From contig MFFN01000006.1 of assembly GCA_001777915.1 (NCBI GenBank), positions 124,001 through 188,000 on the forward strand: a stretch of DNA of 64,000 nucleotides, given 5' to 3'. A program made the translations under genes and the position numbers. The notes under the pieces are model-generated. The model was not told the origin of the DNA, searched no databases, and was given only the letters and a program-made list of their open reading frames with translations. Positions 15,198 to 25,883 of this stretch are shown here, piece after piece (position 1 is the stretch's first letter; each line of letters opens with the position of its first letter). Source of the DNA: Candidatus Edwardsbacteria bacterium RifOxyA12_full_54_48 (lineage in GTDB: Bacteria > Edwardsbacteria > AC1 > EtOH8).

Positions 15198-16760
15198 TTA
15201 CTTGGCGTATCCTATCCCCCGCGTTTCGCGGATGACCGTCACCTTGATCTGCCCGGGATACTGCAGCGAGGACTCCACCTTGTGGGCGATCTCGTTGGCC
15301 ATCTCGGTGGTCCGGCTGTCGCTGACCTCCTCCGGGGTGACGATGATCCGGACCTCGCGCCCGGCCTGGATGGCGTAAGCCTTGCTGACCCCGCTGAACG
15401 AATAGGCCACCTCCTCCAGCTTCTCCAAACGCTTGACGTAGGCCTCCAGCGATTCCCGGCGGGCGCCCGGCCTGGCCCCGGAGATGGCGTCGGCCGCCGC
15501 GATCAGCACCGAGATGGGCGAGATGAACTCGATATCCTCATGGTGGGCGCCGACGGCGTTGATCACTATGGCCGACTCTCCGTAGCGCTTGGCGATGTCC
15601 ATGCCGATCTGGCTGTGGGTGCCCTCGATGTTGTGGTCCACCGCCTTGCCGATGTCATGCAGCAGCCCGGCTCGCTTGGCCAGGGCCGAATCCAGCTCCA
15701 GCTCACCGGCCATCATGCTGGCCAGAAAAGCCACTTCCTTGGAGTGCTGCAGGACGTTCTGGCCGTAGCTGGTGCGGTATTTGAGCCGTCCCAGCAGCAG
15801 CAGCAGTTCGGGATGCAGTCCCGGCACCCCCACCTCCAGGGCCAGTGATTCCCCGGCCTCCTTGATGCTGCGGTCCACATCCTTCTGGGCCTTTTCGATG
15901 ACCTCCTCGATGCGGGCCGGCTGGATCCGCCCGTCGGACACCAGCTTCTCCATGGCCATCCGGGCCACCTCCCGGCGCACCGGGTCGAAGGCCGAGATCA
16001 CGATGGCCTCCGGGGTGTCGTCGATCAGCACCTCCACCCCGGTGGCGGCCTCGAAAGCCCGGATATTGCGGCCCTCCCGGCCGATGATCCGGCCCTTCAT
16101 CTCGTCGCTGGCCAGCGGCACCACCGACACGGTGGTCTCGGCGGTGTGCTCCCCGGCGTAGCGCTGGACCGCCATGGAGATGATCTGGCGGGCCTCCTTC
16201 TCGGCGTTCTCCTTGGCCTCGTCGCGGATGACCTTCATCATCTGGGCGGACTCGTGGCGCACCTGGGTCTCCAGGTTCTGCATCAGTATCTTTTTGGCCT
16301 CCTCCTGGGTCAGGCCGGCGATCTGCTCCAGTTTGGTGTTCTGTTCGTCGATCAGGGTGGTCAGGCGCTCGTCCTTGGCCCGGATCACCCGCTCCTTGGC
16401 CACCAGCTCCCGCTCCCGGACCTCGACGTCCTTCTCCTTGCGGTTGATGATGTCCACCTTGTGGTCGATCTGCTTTTCCTTCTCGGTTATCCGGTGCTCG
16501 TAATCCTTGAGCTCCTGGCGCCGGCTCTGGGTCTCCTTTTCAAAATTGGTCTTCAGCCGGTACGATTCCTCCTTGGCCTGCACCGCCGCCGCCTTCTTGT
16601 AGGTGGCCGCCTCGCGCTGGGCCTCGGCGATCACCTTCTCGGCCAGCTTCTCGGCCCCGGCCAGTTTGGCCTCGGAGATCTTCTGATGTATCAAATATCC
16701 CAAAAAGGACCCCAGTCCGGTGCCGGCCACGGCAATAATTATCCAGATCACTGTCATCAT
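15198..16760 (-). CDS. rny: Ribonuclease Y
   Basis: 520 residues, the normal length. One N-terminal membrane helix (about 4-24) is followed by a long charged coiled coil (30-200). A KH domain contains [12 protein letters not shown] (about 230), and an HD domain contains the metal motif L-L-H-D-I-G-K (about 365). It starts mRNA decay from the inner membrane. Transcribed downstream of the 6S RNA and zapA, and followed by ymdB, as in many bacteria. Confidence 0.96.
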   Translation of the reverse strand: MMTVIWIIIAVAGTGLGSFLGYLIHQKISEAKLAGAEKLAEKVIAEAQREAATYKKAAAVQAKEESYRLKTNFEKETQSRRQELKDYEHRITEKEKQIDHKVDIINRKEKDVEVRERELVAKERVIRAKDERLTTLIDEQNTKLEQIAGLTQEEAKKILMQNLETQVRHESAQMMKVIRDEAKENAEKEARQIISMAVQRYAGEHTAETTVSVVPLASDEMKGRIIGREGRNIRAFEAATGVEVLIDDTPEAIVISAFDPVRREVARMAMEKLVSDGRIQPARIEEVIEKAQKDVDRSIKEAGESLALEVGVPGLHPELLLLLGRLKYRTSYGQNVLQHSKEVAFLASMMAGELELDSALAKRAGLLHDIGKAVDHNIEGTHSQIGMDIAKRYGESAIVINAVGAHHEDIEFISPISVLIAAADAISGARPGARRESLEAYVKRLEKLEEVAYSFSGVSKAYAIQAGREVRIIVTPEEVSDSRTTEMANEIAHKVESSLQYPGQIKVTVIRETRGIGYAK

Positions 16761-16826
16761 CTGTCTTTCCCTTCCTGTTTATATGTAAAAAGTGTCGCGT
16801 TAAAAATGTTTTTCGTTAACCGTACC

Positions 16827-16963
16827 TGTCACACTGAGAAATTTTCCCGCCCGGCAGGTTGAAGTGCGACAGATAAAATAGTCATCCTTCAATCAGGGTT
16901 GCCTCGAAGTGCCCCTTCAAAGGTTAAAAAAATGCCTGTTTCAGGGCAAGCTCTCAGAATGAC
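16827..16963. repeat. Interspersed repeat family A, copy 4 (long form)
   Basis: 137 bases with inverted ends TGTCACACTGAG and CTCAGAATGAC, closely matching copy 3. It lies between the 3' end of the 6S RNA and rny. Confidence 0.8.
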
Positions 16964-16989
16964 CTCAGCCGAGTTGACTTTATAAACCA

Positions 16990-17186
16990 ATAAAAATTCC
17001 CCGCCTGTGTCGGGCAAACGGCATCTTTGAACCCATTCAAAAGGTGGTACCTCCTCAACCGTTTCAGGCTTCCCCTTGCGGGGCATGCACACCGCGATCG
17101 AAGGTTAGGTCCATTAAGAATAGGCGTTGGCTCAAAAAATATCCGCTGGCTTCGAGCACTGCAGGGAAAATGAATGAACTCCGTAT
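16990..17186 (-). ncRNA. ssrS: 6S RNA
   Basis: About 197 bases. The minus strand carries segments that match E. coli 6S RNA in order: GCAUGC-C..G..GAAGCCU-AAAC, then CACCUU..GAA..GGUUCAA, then a G-rich 3' arm. UUCCCUGC near the 5' end pairs with GCGGGGAA near the 3' end as the closing stem. The long interrupted duplex in between is the RNA polymerase-binding open-promoter mimic. It lies just after zapA, the usual place for ssrS, and has its own promoter. The 3' end near the U-rich AAUUUUUAUU is approximate. 6S RNA traps sigma-70 polymerase in slow growth. Confidence 0.85.
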
Positions 17187-17192
17187 AGGCCA

Positions 17193-17221
17193 AATATACT
17201 ACCGTTGGACCGGATTTGCAA
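17193..17221 (-). promoter_or_regulatory. Promoter of the 6S RNA gene
   Basis: TTGCAA (17216-17221), 17 bases, TATATT (17193-17198) on the minus strand, giving a start near 17186. It lies just after the zapA stop. Confidence 0.75.
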
Positions 17222-17257
17222 GCCCTTTTTGAAAAATATTTTCCGGCCCCAAACTTT

Positions 17258-17527
17258 TTATTCGCCGATCTGCTCCAGCCGGTGGCTGAGCTTCTCCATG
17301 GCCTTCTCGCGCTCCTGTCTTTCCCGGAACAGCTCGTCGGCGATGTTGATGGCGGTAAGAATGGCGATCTTGGAAACGGCCCCGGTCACCGATAGCTGGG
17401 ACAGCTGGCGCATCTTCTCGTCCACGTAGGCGGCCACCCGCTTTACGTATTCGGCGTCCGCCTGCCCTTTGATCCGGTATTCGTTCCCGAAGATCTCAAC
17501 TTTTATGCCCGGTTTGGATTCGGCCAT
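17258..17527 (-). CDS. zapA: Cell division protein ZapA
   Basis: 89 residues. A small N-terminal beta part carries V-E-I-F-G-N-E-Y-R-I-K and is followed by the D-A-E-Y-V-K-R-V-A-A-Y-V-D-E-K-M segment and a C-terminal coiled-coil helix with I-L-T-A-I-N-I-A-D-E-L. It bundles FtsZ filaments at midcell. It is followed by 6S RNA and preceded by a coiled-coil gene that may be its partner. Confidence 0.9.
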   Translation of the reverse strand: MAESKPGIKVEIFGNEYRIKGQADAEYVKRVAAYVDEKMRQLSQLSVTGAVSKIAILTAINIADELFRERQEREKAMEKLSHRLEQIGE

Positions 17528-17572
17528 AGCACTCTATGATTATGGTTTAAAATTTCCCTGCAGTTCGATATA

Positions 17573-17839
17573 CTATTGCTGGAGCTTCTCCAGCTTGCCT
17601 ATTATGTTTTCCAGCTTGCTCTTAAGCTCTTCCTGCGATCCCTTAAGCTGCCGGTTCTCATCCTGCAGGGACGCCAGGTCCCCGCCCTTATCCTCCATAG
17701 ACTTGATCTTTTTATTCAGGGTCTCCAGCTGTCCCTTTAGCCGGGCGTTCTCGCCCTCCAGTTGATCCCTGTCCTTCTTTAACTGGGTGATGGTCCCCAC
17801 CGCCTTGTCGATCCTTTCCTCCAGTGCGTCTAAGCTCAT
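17573..17839 (-). CDS. Small coiled-coil protein, possibly ZapB-like
   Basis: 88 residues, almost wholly heptad-patterned coiled coil (L-E-x-x-I, L-K-x-x-x-D-x-L-E-x-E-N-x-x-L-K). The ATG at 17839 is chosen because GGAGGGTC lies four bases ahead; upstream reading only overlaps pheT. Position between pheT and zapA recalls the small coiled-coil ZapB-type proteins that work with ZapA. There is no sequence proof of that role. Confidence 0.65.
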   Translation of the reverse strand: MSLDALEERIDKAVGTITQLKKDRDQLEGENARLKGQLETLNKKIKSMEDKGGDLASLQDENRQLKGSQEELKSKLENIIGKLEKLQQ

Positions 17840-17892
17840 AGATGACCCTCCGAGTTTATATATATAAAATGGCAGGAGCCAGATCAGGACTG

Positions 17893-19956
17893 TTACCTGA
17901 TATGGGCCTGCAGTTCCCCCTTCAACCCCTCCACCACCTTTTGATGGATGCCGGAGACCTCGGCGTCGGTCAGGGTCCGGTCGGCCGCCCGGTAGACCAG
18001 GGAGAAGGCCATGCTCTTGCGGCCCGGCTCGATCTGCTTTCCCTGGTACAGGTCGAATAATGACACCGACTCCAGTTCGCCGCCGGCCAGCTGTCCGATC
18101 AGTTCGATCACCCGCCGGCATTCCGTTTCCACCGGCAGCTCCAGGGCCAGGTCACGCTTTATTGACGGGTATTTCGGCAACTCCCGGTATCTGTTCTGTT
18201 TCGCTCCGGACAGCTCCATCAGAAGTGCCAGATCGATCTCCAGATAATATATCCGTTCCTTAAGCCCCATCTTGGCCGAGGTCGCCGGATCCAGCTCGCC
18301 GCAGCAGCCCAGTATCTTCTTATCGACCCTGACCACGGCCGAACGGCCGGGATGCAGGGCCGGGATCTTTTCTGCGGCAAATTCGGCCTCGGCCAGGCCC
18401 AGGGAATCCAGCAGGAACTGCAAAGCGCCCTTGATGTCGAAGAAATCGGCCGCCTCGGGTTTGGCGTCCCATGCTTGGCCGGATGCCTGGCCGCACAACA
18501 GGGCTCCCAGATGAAGGCCTTCGTCCGGAGACGGCTTTTGGGGCCGGAATATTTTACCCATCTCGAAAAGCCTGACGCCGGCGCGGCCGTTGTTCAGGTT
18601 CTGTCCGGCGGCCTCCAAAAGCCCCGGCAGCAAAATCGTCCTGAGGGCTGATTGGTCCGAGGAGATGGGATTGACCAGCTCCACCGCCGGTTGGGACGGG
18701 AAGGCCGGCGACAGGTCCAAAGTCTCCAGTTTGCCCGGGTCTGTCAGGGTCAGGCCGTAATGCTCGGAGAACCCTTGGCCGGTCATGGCTTTTGAGACCC
18801 CGGCCAGGAAGATGTCCTTGGGGCGCTTGACGGCCGGCACCGCCCAGGGTTCGATCCGCTCCCCGGGCAGGTTGTCGTAGCCGTAGATCCGGCCCACCTC
18901 TTCTATCAGGTCCACCTCCCGCTCGATATCGCTGCGGAAACTGGGCACTTGAACTTCTATGATGTCTCCAGCCTTTTGAGCTTTTATTTCCAGGGCATTG
19001 AGTATTTCGATCATCCGGTCGGCCGGGATATCCACTCCCAAAAGACTGCTGGCCTTCTCGGGACGCAACGACAGCTGGCGGTATTCGGGAAATTCCGCTT
19101 TGGCCACATCCAGCACCCCGGTCGCTACCTGGCCTCCGGCCAGTTCGGCTATCAGTTTGGCGGCCCTATCGGCCGCTTTTTTAAGGATCAGCGGATCGGC
19201 CCCCCGCTCGAAGCGGTATGAGGCCTCGGTCTGGAGGCCCAACAGCCGGCTGCCCCGGCGTATCAGGTTGGGATCGAAATAGGCGCTCTCCAAAAGGACG
19301 TTTTTGGTGTGGTCCGATATCTCCGATTCCAGCCCGCCCATGATGCCGGCCAGGGCCACCGGCCGCTTGGCATCGGCGATCACCAGGTTTTCAGCCGATA
19401 ATTTGCGCTCCACTCCGTCCAGGGTGGTGAAATTCTCATTGGGCCTGGCCCGCCTTACTATGATGGTGTGGTCGGCCAGTTTATCATGATCAAACGCATG
19501 AAGCGGATGGCCCAATTCATACATCACCAGATTGGTCGCATCCGCCACGTTATTGATAGGGCGCAGCCCTATGCTCTCGATCTTGGCTTTAAGCCAGCCG
19601 GGGGATTCGGCTACTTTGACCCCGGTGATCACCCGGGCCAGATACCGGGGGCAGCCCGCCCCGTCCTCGATGGTCAATTTGGCCAGCTGGTCGACCGGCT
19701 GGCCTTTCTCGGCCACCGTGCAGTCGGGCGGGGTGATATTCCCGCCGGCCAGGGCCCTGATGTCCCGGGCAATGCCCAGCAGGGACAGGCAGTCCGGCCG
19801 GTTGGGGGTGATCTCCAGATCCAGCAGGTGGTCGCCGCCGGACAAAGGCTCGACCGCCTCCACCTCGATGCCGGAGAAGGTCAGCTTGTCGGACAGCTCC
19901 TTGACCGTCCAGTCGAAATCTATGAATTCCTTGAGCCAGTTATAGGTTATCTTCAT
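17893..19956 (-). CDS. pheT: Phenylalanine--tRNA ligase beta subunit, lacking the tRNA-binding OB domain
   Basis: 687 residues, against about 790-800 usually. The N-terminus M-K-I-T-Y-N-W-L-K-E is standard. After about residue 40 it goes straight to D-L-E-I-T-P-N-R-P-D-C-L-S, so the roughly 110-residue EMAP/tRNA-bind OB fold normally inserted there is missing. B3/B4 editing, B5 and the C-terminal ferredoxin-fold anticodon-binding domain (ending near R-T-L-T-D-A-E-V) are present. Together with PheS it charges tRNA-Phe. Short forms are known in some bacteria. It follows pheS on the same strand after about 100 bases. Confidence 0.95.
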   Translation of the reverse strand: MKITYNWLKEFIDFDWTVKELSDKLTFSGIEVEAVEPLSGGDHLLDLEITPNRPDCLSLLGIARDIRALAGGNITPPDCTVAEKGQPVDQLAKLTIEDGAGCPRYLARVITGVKVAESPGWLKAKIESIGLRPINNVADATNLVMYELGHPLHAFDHDKLADHTIIVRRARPNENFTTLDGVERKLSAENLVIADAKRPVALAGIMGGLESEISDHTKNVLLESAYFDPNLIRRGSRLLGLQTEASYRFERGADPLILKKAADRAAKLIAELAGGQVATGVLDVAKAEFPEYRQLSLRPEKASSLLGVDIPADRMIEILNALEIKAQKAGDIIEVQVPSFRSDIEREVDLIEEVGRIYGYDNLPGERIEPWAVPAVKRPKDIFLAGVSKAMTGQGFSEHYGLTLTDPGKLETLDLSPAFPSQPAVELVNPISSDQSALRTILLPGLLEAAGQNLNNGRAGVRLFEMGKIFRPQKPSPDEGLHLGALLCGQASGQAWDAKPEAADFFDIKGALQFLLDSLGLAEAEFAAEKIPALHPGRSAVVRVDKKILGCCGELDPATSAKMGLKERIYYLEIDLALLMELSGAKQNRYRELPKYPSIKRDLALELPVETECRRVIELIGQLAGGELESVSLFDLYQGKQIEPGRKSMAFSLVYRAADRTLTDAEVSGIHQKVVEGLKGELQAHIR

Positions 19957-19961
19957 TATTA

Positions 19962-20040
19962 GAACGCTGATTAACGCAGATTTTTCTGATCATTAAAATT
20001 CCATACCTATCCGTTTTGATCCGTGTGAATCCGTGTCCAC
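19962..20040. repeat. Interspersed repeat family E, copy 2
   Basis: Contains AACGCTGATTAACGCAGATTTTTCTGATC on one arm and GATCCGTGTGAATCCGTGTCC on the other. These form imperfect inverted arms, in the pheS-pheT gap. Related to 10551-10591. Confidence 0.5.
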
Positions 20041-20058
20041 TTTTTAATCATTGCCGCA

Positions 20059-21084
20059 TTAAAATTGCTCCAGAAACCTCAGGTCCCCCTGGTAGAACAG
20101 CCGGATGTCGTTGATGCCGTACCGCAGCATGGCCACCCGCTCCAGCCCCAGCCCCCAGGCGAATCCCTGGTAAACCTCCGGATCGTAACCCACATTCTTG
20201 AAGACGTTGGGGTCCACCATCCCGGCCCCGGAGATCTCCAGCCAGCCGGACTGTTTGCAGACCCGGCATCCCTGGCCTCCGCAGAACAGGCAGGAGAAAT
20301 CGTACTCCACGCTGGGCTCGGTGAAGGGGAAGAAATGGGGCCGGAACCTTATCTTGACCTTCTCCCCCAGCAACTGCCGGGCAAAATAATTGAGGATGCC
20401 CTTCAGGTCGGCCAGGCTGGCCTTCCTGTCCACGTACAGCCCCTCGCATTGGTGGAACACCGGCATATGCGAAGCATCGATGGCATCCCGCCGGTAGCAC
20501 CGGCCTGGGGCGATGATCCTGACCGGCGGCGGCTGGGACCTCATGGTCCTTATCTGCACCGGGGAGGTATGGGTCCTCATCAGCAGGCTCTGGTCATCAT
20601 TGAGGTAGAAGGTATCCTGCATGTCCCGCGAGGGGTGGTTCTGCGGCGTGTTCAGGGCGTCGAAATTATTCCGGGACGATTCCGCGTCCGGGCCCTCGGC
20701 CACCGAGAAGCCCATCCCGTGGAAGATGTCCGAGATCTCCTCCAGCAGCTGGGACAGGGGGTGCCGGTGCCCGGCAAAAGGCCGCCGCCCCGGCAGGGTG
20801 ACGTCCACCGCCTCCTGGCTGTGCCGGAACTCAAGTTCGGTGGTGGACAGCCCGGCCTTCCTGGCATCCAGCAATTCACCGATCCGCACCTTGAGCTGGT
20901 TGGTGACGGCCCCGAATGAAGGCCTCTCCTCCGGCGGCAGGGAGGAAACCGACTTTAAAAGCTCGGTCAGCTCCCCCTTGCGCCCCAGATACAGGACCCT
21001 CAGGGCCTCCAGCTCGGCCAGGGACCGGCAGCCGGAGATCCTCTCCTCGGCTTCGGCTCCTATTGTTGCCAGTTTATCTTTCAT
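20059..21084 (-). CDS. pheS: Phenylalanine--tRNA ligase alpha subunit
   Basis: 341 residues. An N-terminal coiled arm (about 1-85) binds tRNA. The class II catalytic core shows G-H-R-H-P-L (motif region), F-D-A-L-N-T-P-x-x-H-P-A/S-R, and the late G-L-G-L-E-R-V-A-M-L motif 3. The zinc-like cluster C-x-x-C near C-R-V-C-K is also seen. It lies in the infC-rpmI-rplT-pheS-pheT order common in bacteria. Confidence 0.96.
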   Translation of the reverse strand: MKDKLATIGAEAEERISGCRSLAELEALRVLYLGRKGELTELLKSVSSLPPEERPSFGAVTNQLKVRIGELLDARKAGLSTTELEFRHSQEAVDVTLPGRRPFAGHRHPLSQLLEEISDIFHGMGFSVAEGPDAESSRNNFDALNTPQNHPSRDMQDTFYLNDDQSLLMRTHTSPVQIRTMRSQPPPVRIIAPGRCYRRDAIDASHMPVFHQCEGLYVDRKASLADLKGILNYFARQLLGEKVKIRFRPHFFPFTEPSVEYDFSCLFCGGQGCRVCKQSGWLEISGAGMVDPNVFKNVGYDPEVYQGFAWGLGLERVAMLRYGINDIRLFYQGDLRFLEQF

Positions 21085-21111
21085 GGGAGTAAATGATTCG
21101 GCTCATTACCC

Positions 21112-21516
21112 TCAGGCGGGGCCGATCTCCGGCGTTCCTTTTGCAACCGGGACTGCCTTGGCGGCAGATTCCTTCCTGGCCGCTTCCACGATCCTGGTAA
21201 AGGCCAATGGGTCGTGCACCGCCAGCTCGGCCAGCATCTTGCGATCGATGGCAATGTTGTTCTTCTTGAGCCCGTTGATGAAGGCATTGTAGGAAATGCC
21301 GTTCATCCGGCAGGCGGCGTTCACCCGGACGATCCACAGGCTGCGGAACTCACGTTTCTTGTTGTGGCGGTCGCGATAGGCGAACTGCCCGGCCCGCATC
21401 ACCGCTTCCTTGGCGATGCGGTACAAATTCTTTCGGCCACCCCAAAAGCCTTTGGCTTTTTTGAAGATCTTTTTCTTTCTCTGCCGGGTGGCGACTGCGG
21501 TAGTAACTCTGGACAT
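21112..21516 (-). CDS. rplT: 50S ribosomal protein L20
   Basis: 134 residues; the family is usually about 118, and the extra residues form an Ala/Lys/Pro-rich C-terminal tail. The core has [15 protein letters not shown] and the [10 protein letters not shown] segment. It binds 23S rRNA early in 50S assembly. L20 represses its own operon in several bacteria, and the infC leader here may be its target. Confidence 0.96.
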   Translation of the reverse strand: MSRVTTAVATRQRKKKIFKKAKGFWGGRKNLYRIAKEAVMRAGQFAYRDRHNKKREFRSLWIVRVNAACRMNGISYNAFINGLKKNNIAIDRKMLAELAVHDPLAFTRIVEAARKESAAKAVPVAKGTPEIGPA

Positions 21517-21566
21517 ACTGCCTAAATATCCTTTCTATAAGATCAGGTCGTCAGACCATGATGGGT

Positions 21567-21764
21567 TTACAGGTTGGGTAACAGCCTCTTGATGCGTTTA
21601 AGATTGGCCGAGTCCACCAGGGTGTCCTGGCGCAGCACACGTTTTCTCTTGCGGCTCTTGACGGTCAGCTTGTGGCTCTTGCAGGCCCGGGAGCGCTTGA
21701 TCTTCCCGGTGCCGGTGCCTTTCAGGCGCTTGGCGGCCGCCTTGTTGGTCTTGATCTTGGGCAT
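21567..21764 (-). CDS. rpmI: 50S ribosomal protein L35
   Basis: 65 residues, basic, with the family start [13 protein letters not shown] and a K-S-H-K-L...R-K-R centre. Lies between infC and rplT as usual, preceded by CTCAGGAGGTG, a strong ribosome site. Confidence 0.95.
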   Translation of the reverse strand: MPKIKTNKAAAKRLKGTGTGKIKRSRACKSHKLTVKSRKRKRVLRQDTLVDSANLKRIKRLLPNL

Positions 21765-21885
21765 AACACCTCCTGAGGTTTTATGATGTTTGTTTTATAT
21801 TGTTTCCGTAAAACACCCTGCGGCCGGGACATGAACAGCCCCGGCAGTATCCGTTGGATGCTCCCGCGATGTTTCAGCCGTAGTT

Positions 21886-22398
21886 CTAAACTTGTTTGGG
21901 GGACACCACCAGATTGATGGTCCGGCCCTCCATCTTGGGCGCATGTTCCACATTGGCCAGCGGGGCGATGTCCTCTATGAAGCGGTCGATCAGCTTCTGG
22001 CCCAGGTCCACGTGGGCCATCTCCCGCCCCCGGAAGCGCATTGAGACCTTGACCTTGTCCCTTTTGGTCAGGAATTCCTTGGCTTGGTTCAGCTTCACCT
22101 GGTAATCGTGAGCGCCCATCTGCGGTCCCAGGCGGATCTCCTTGACCTTGGTCTGGTGCTGTTTCTTGCGCGATTCCTTAAGTTTCTTCTCCTCGGCGTA
22201 GATGAACTTTCCGTAGTCCATTATCTTGCACACCGGGGGTTTGGCATCGGGGGCTATCTCCACCAGGTCCAGCCCCTGCTCTTCGGCCATTCTTAAGGCT
22301 TCGCGGGATTCCAGTATCCCCAACTGGTTGCCCTCCGCTCCGATCACCCTGATCTCGGGGATTCTGATCCTTTCGTTGATTCGGTGTTCTTTCAGAAT
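21886..22398 (-). CDS. infC: Translation initiation factor IF-3, starting at AUU
   Basis: About 170 residues. The N-domain has the I-N-E-R-I-R..E-V/I-R-V-I-G start and P-P-V-C-K-I-M-D-Y-G-K. The C-domain has the K-E-I-R-L-G and R-G-R-E-M segments that bind 30S. No ATG, GTG or TTG fits well: the only such codon (TTG 22413) lies within the ribosome site. GGAGGG (22406-22411) sits seven bases before ATT (22396-22398), and homology begins there. AUU is the conserved infC start by which IF-3 limits its own translation, so the same control is expected here. Confidence 0.93.
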   Translation of the reverse strand: MLKEHRINERIRIPEIRVIGAEGNQLGILESREALRMAEEQGLDLVEIAPDAKPPVCKIMDYGKFIYAEEKKLKESRKKQHQTKVKEIRLGPQMGAHDYQVKLNQAKEFLTKRDKVKVSMRFRGREMAHVDLGQKLIDRFIEDIAPLANVEHAPKMEGRTINLVVSPKQV

Positions 22399-22458
22399 AA
22401 GGTTACCCTCCAAAGTGTTTAGGTTGCTGATATTACTCTCACAAAGATACTATGATTT

Positions 22459-22553
22459 TGTCACCCTGAGAGGATGATAATGCTTGCCAAGTCGAATGGG
22501 TGACTCATGCCATCCTACAATCAGTGCAACCTCGAAGTGTACTCAGGATGACA
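22459..22553. repeat. Interspersed repeat family A, copy 5
   Basis: 95 bases between TGTCACCCTGAG and CTCAGGATGACA, lying between the infC leader hairpins and the infC ribosome site. It is therefore transcribed as part of the infC 5' untranslated region. Confidence 0.75.
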
Positions 22554-22564
22554 AATTTACGGCA

Positions 22565-22751
22565 ACAAAAAAGGCCGGCGGCAAATAATACATGCCACCC
22601 GCCATAACAGTCAGAGACTCCGACTGACTGACCTCGGCTGGCCGCTAATAATCTTGGCCGCCGGGTGAGAAGCTGCTGCCGGAGACCGGCGCGGATGGCT
22701 TCTGCTTTTCATTTATGATTTTGGTGCTGAAAAATATGATATTTTTACAAC
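22565..22751 (-). promoter_or_regulatory. Structured leader/attenuator of the infC-rpmI-rplT-pheST operon
   Basis: From the predicted start near 22751 the leader can form several stems. AGAAGC/GCTTCT encloses GCCGG/CCGGC. CACCCG (about 22665-22670) pairs with CGGGTG over two inner hairpins, one of which is CAGTCAG/CTGACTG. The CGGGTG arm also belongs to a competing hairpin (GGC..GGCA/TGCCGCC) that ends in GGCC followed by six T bases (22566-22571), a terminator shape. Such rival folds suggest attenuation. L20 leaders of this operon are known in other phyla; identity with one of them is not shown. Confidence 0.6.
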
Positions 22752-22757
22752 TGGGAT

Positions 22758-22786
22758 ATTATAACAAAAAATGCCTTGAAATGCAA
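22758..22786 (-). promoter_or_regulatory. Promoter of the infC operon
   Basis: TTGCAT (22781-22786), 17 bases, TATAAT (22758-22763) on the minus strand; start near 22751. Divergent to the uvrA promoter. Confidence 0.8.
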
Positions 22787-22837
22787 GAGGTTAAATAACT
22801 ATTATCTTTGGCCATATTTTGTCATTTTAAAGTCTAA

Positions 22838-22866
22838 TTGACACACAAATAAAAAGCTGTTATACT
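22838..22866 (+). promoter_or_regulatory. Promoter of uvrA
   Basis: TTGACA (22838-22843), 17 bases, TATACT (22861-22866); start near 22873, leaving a leader of about 180 bases. No clear LexA-type palindrome is seen over it, so SOS control cannot be claimed. Confidence 0.8.
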
Positions 22867-22892
22867 TGTCGATTGCCAATACTTTTAACAGG

Positions 22893-22959
22893 TTGTCATT
22901 CCGGGCTTGACCCGGAATCCAGCGTTTTATTGGATTCCCGATTCCTCGGAAATGACAAG
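22893..22959. repeat. Interspersed palindrome family D (TTGTCATTCCGGG type)
   Basis: Inverted ends TTGTCATTCCGGG / CCTCGGAAATGACAA, with an inner CCGGGCTTGACCCGG palindrome. It lies in the uvrA leader. This sequence type is widespread between genes of many bacteria. Confidence 0.6.
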
Positions 22960-23055
22960 ATAGCCAAAATGAGTTTGTGAGGTAATCTGACTGGCTGTAT
23001 TAGATTAAGTCTTTGTATTTATCAATGATTTTGATATTAGAAATTTGATAAGCTT

Positions 23056-25872
<2,817 letters not shown>

Positions 25873-25883
25873 TCTTTTTCCAA

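Noticed and set aside
16954-17193. Short coding frames over the zapA-rny gap
   Set aside because: The region is explained by 6S RNA and a family A repeat.
17840-18121. Upstream extension of the coiled-coil gene
   Set aside because: It would lie within pheT in another frame with an Arg/Gly-rich translation; the ATG at 17839 has a good ribosome site.
22565-22700. T-box riboswitch upstream of infC
   Set aside because: A GGGTGGCA stretch resembles part of the T-box, but the full conserved motif and a specifier stem are not visible.
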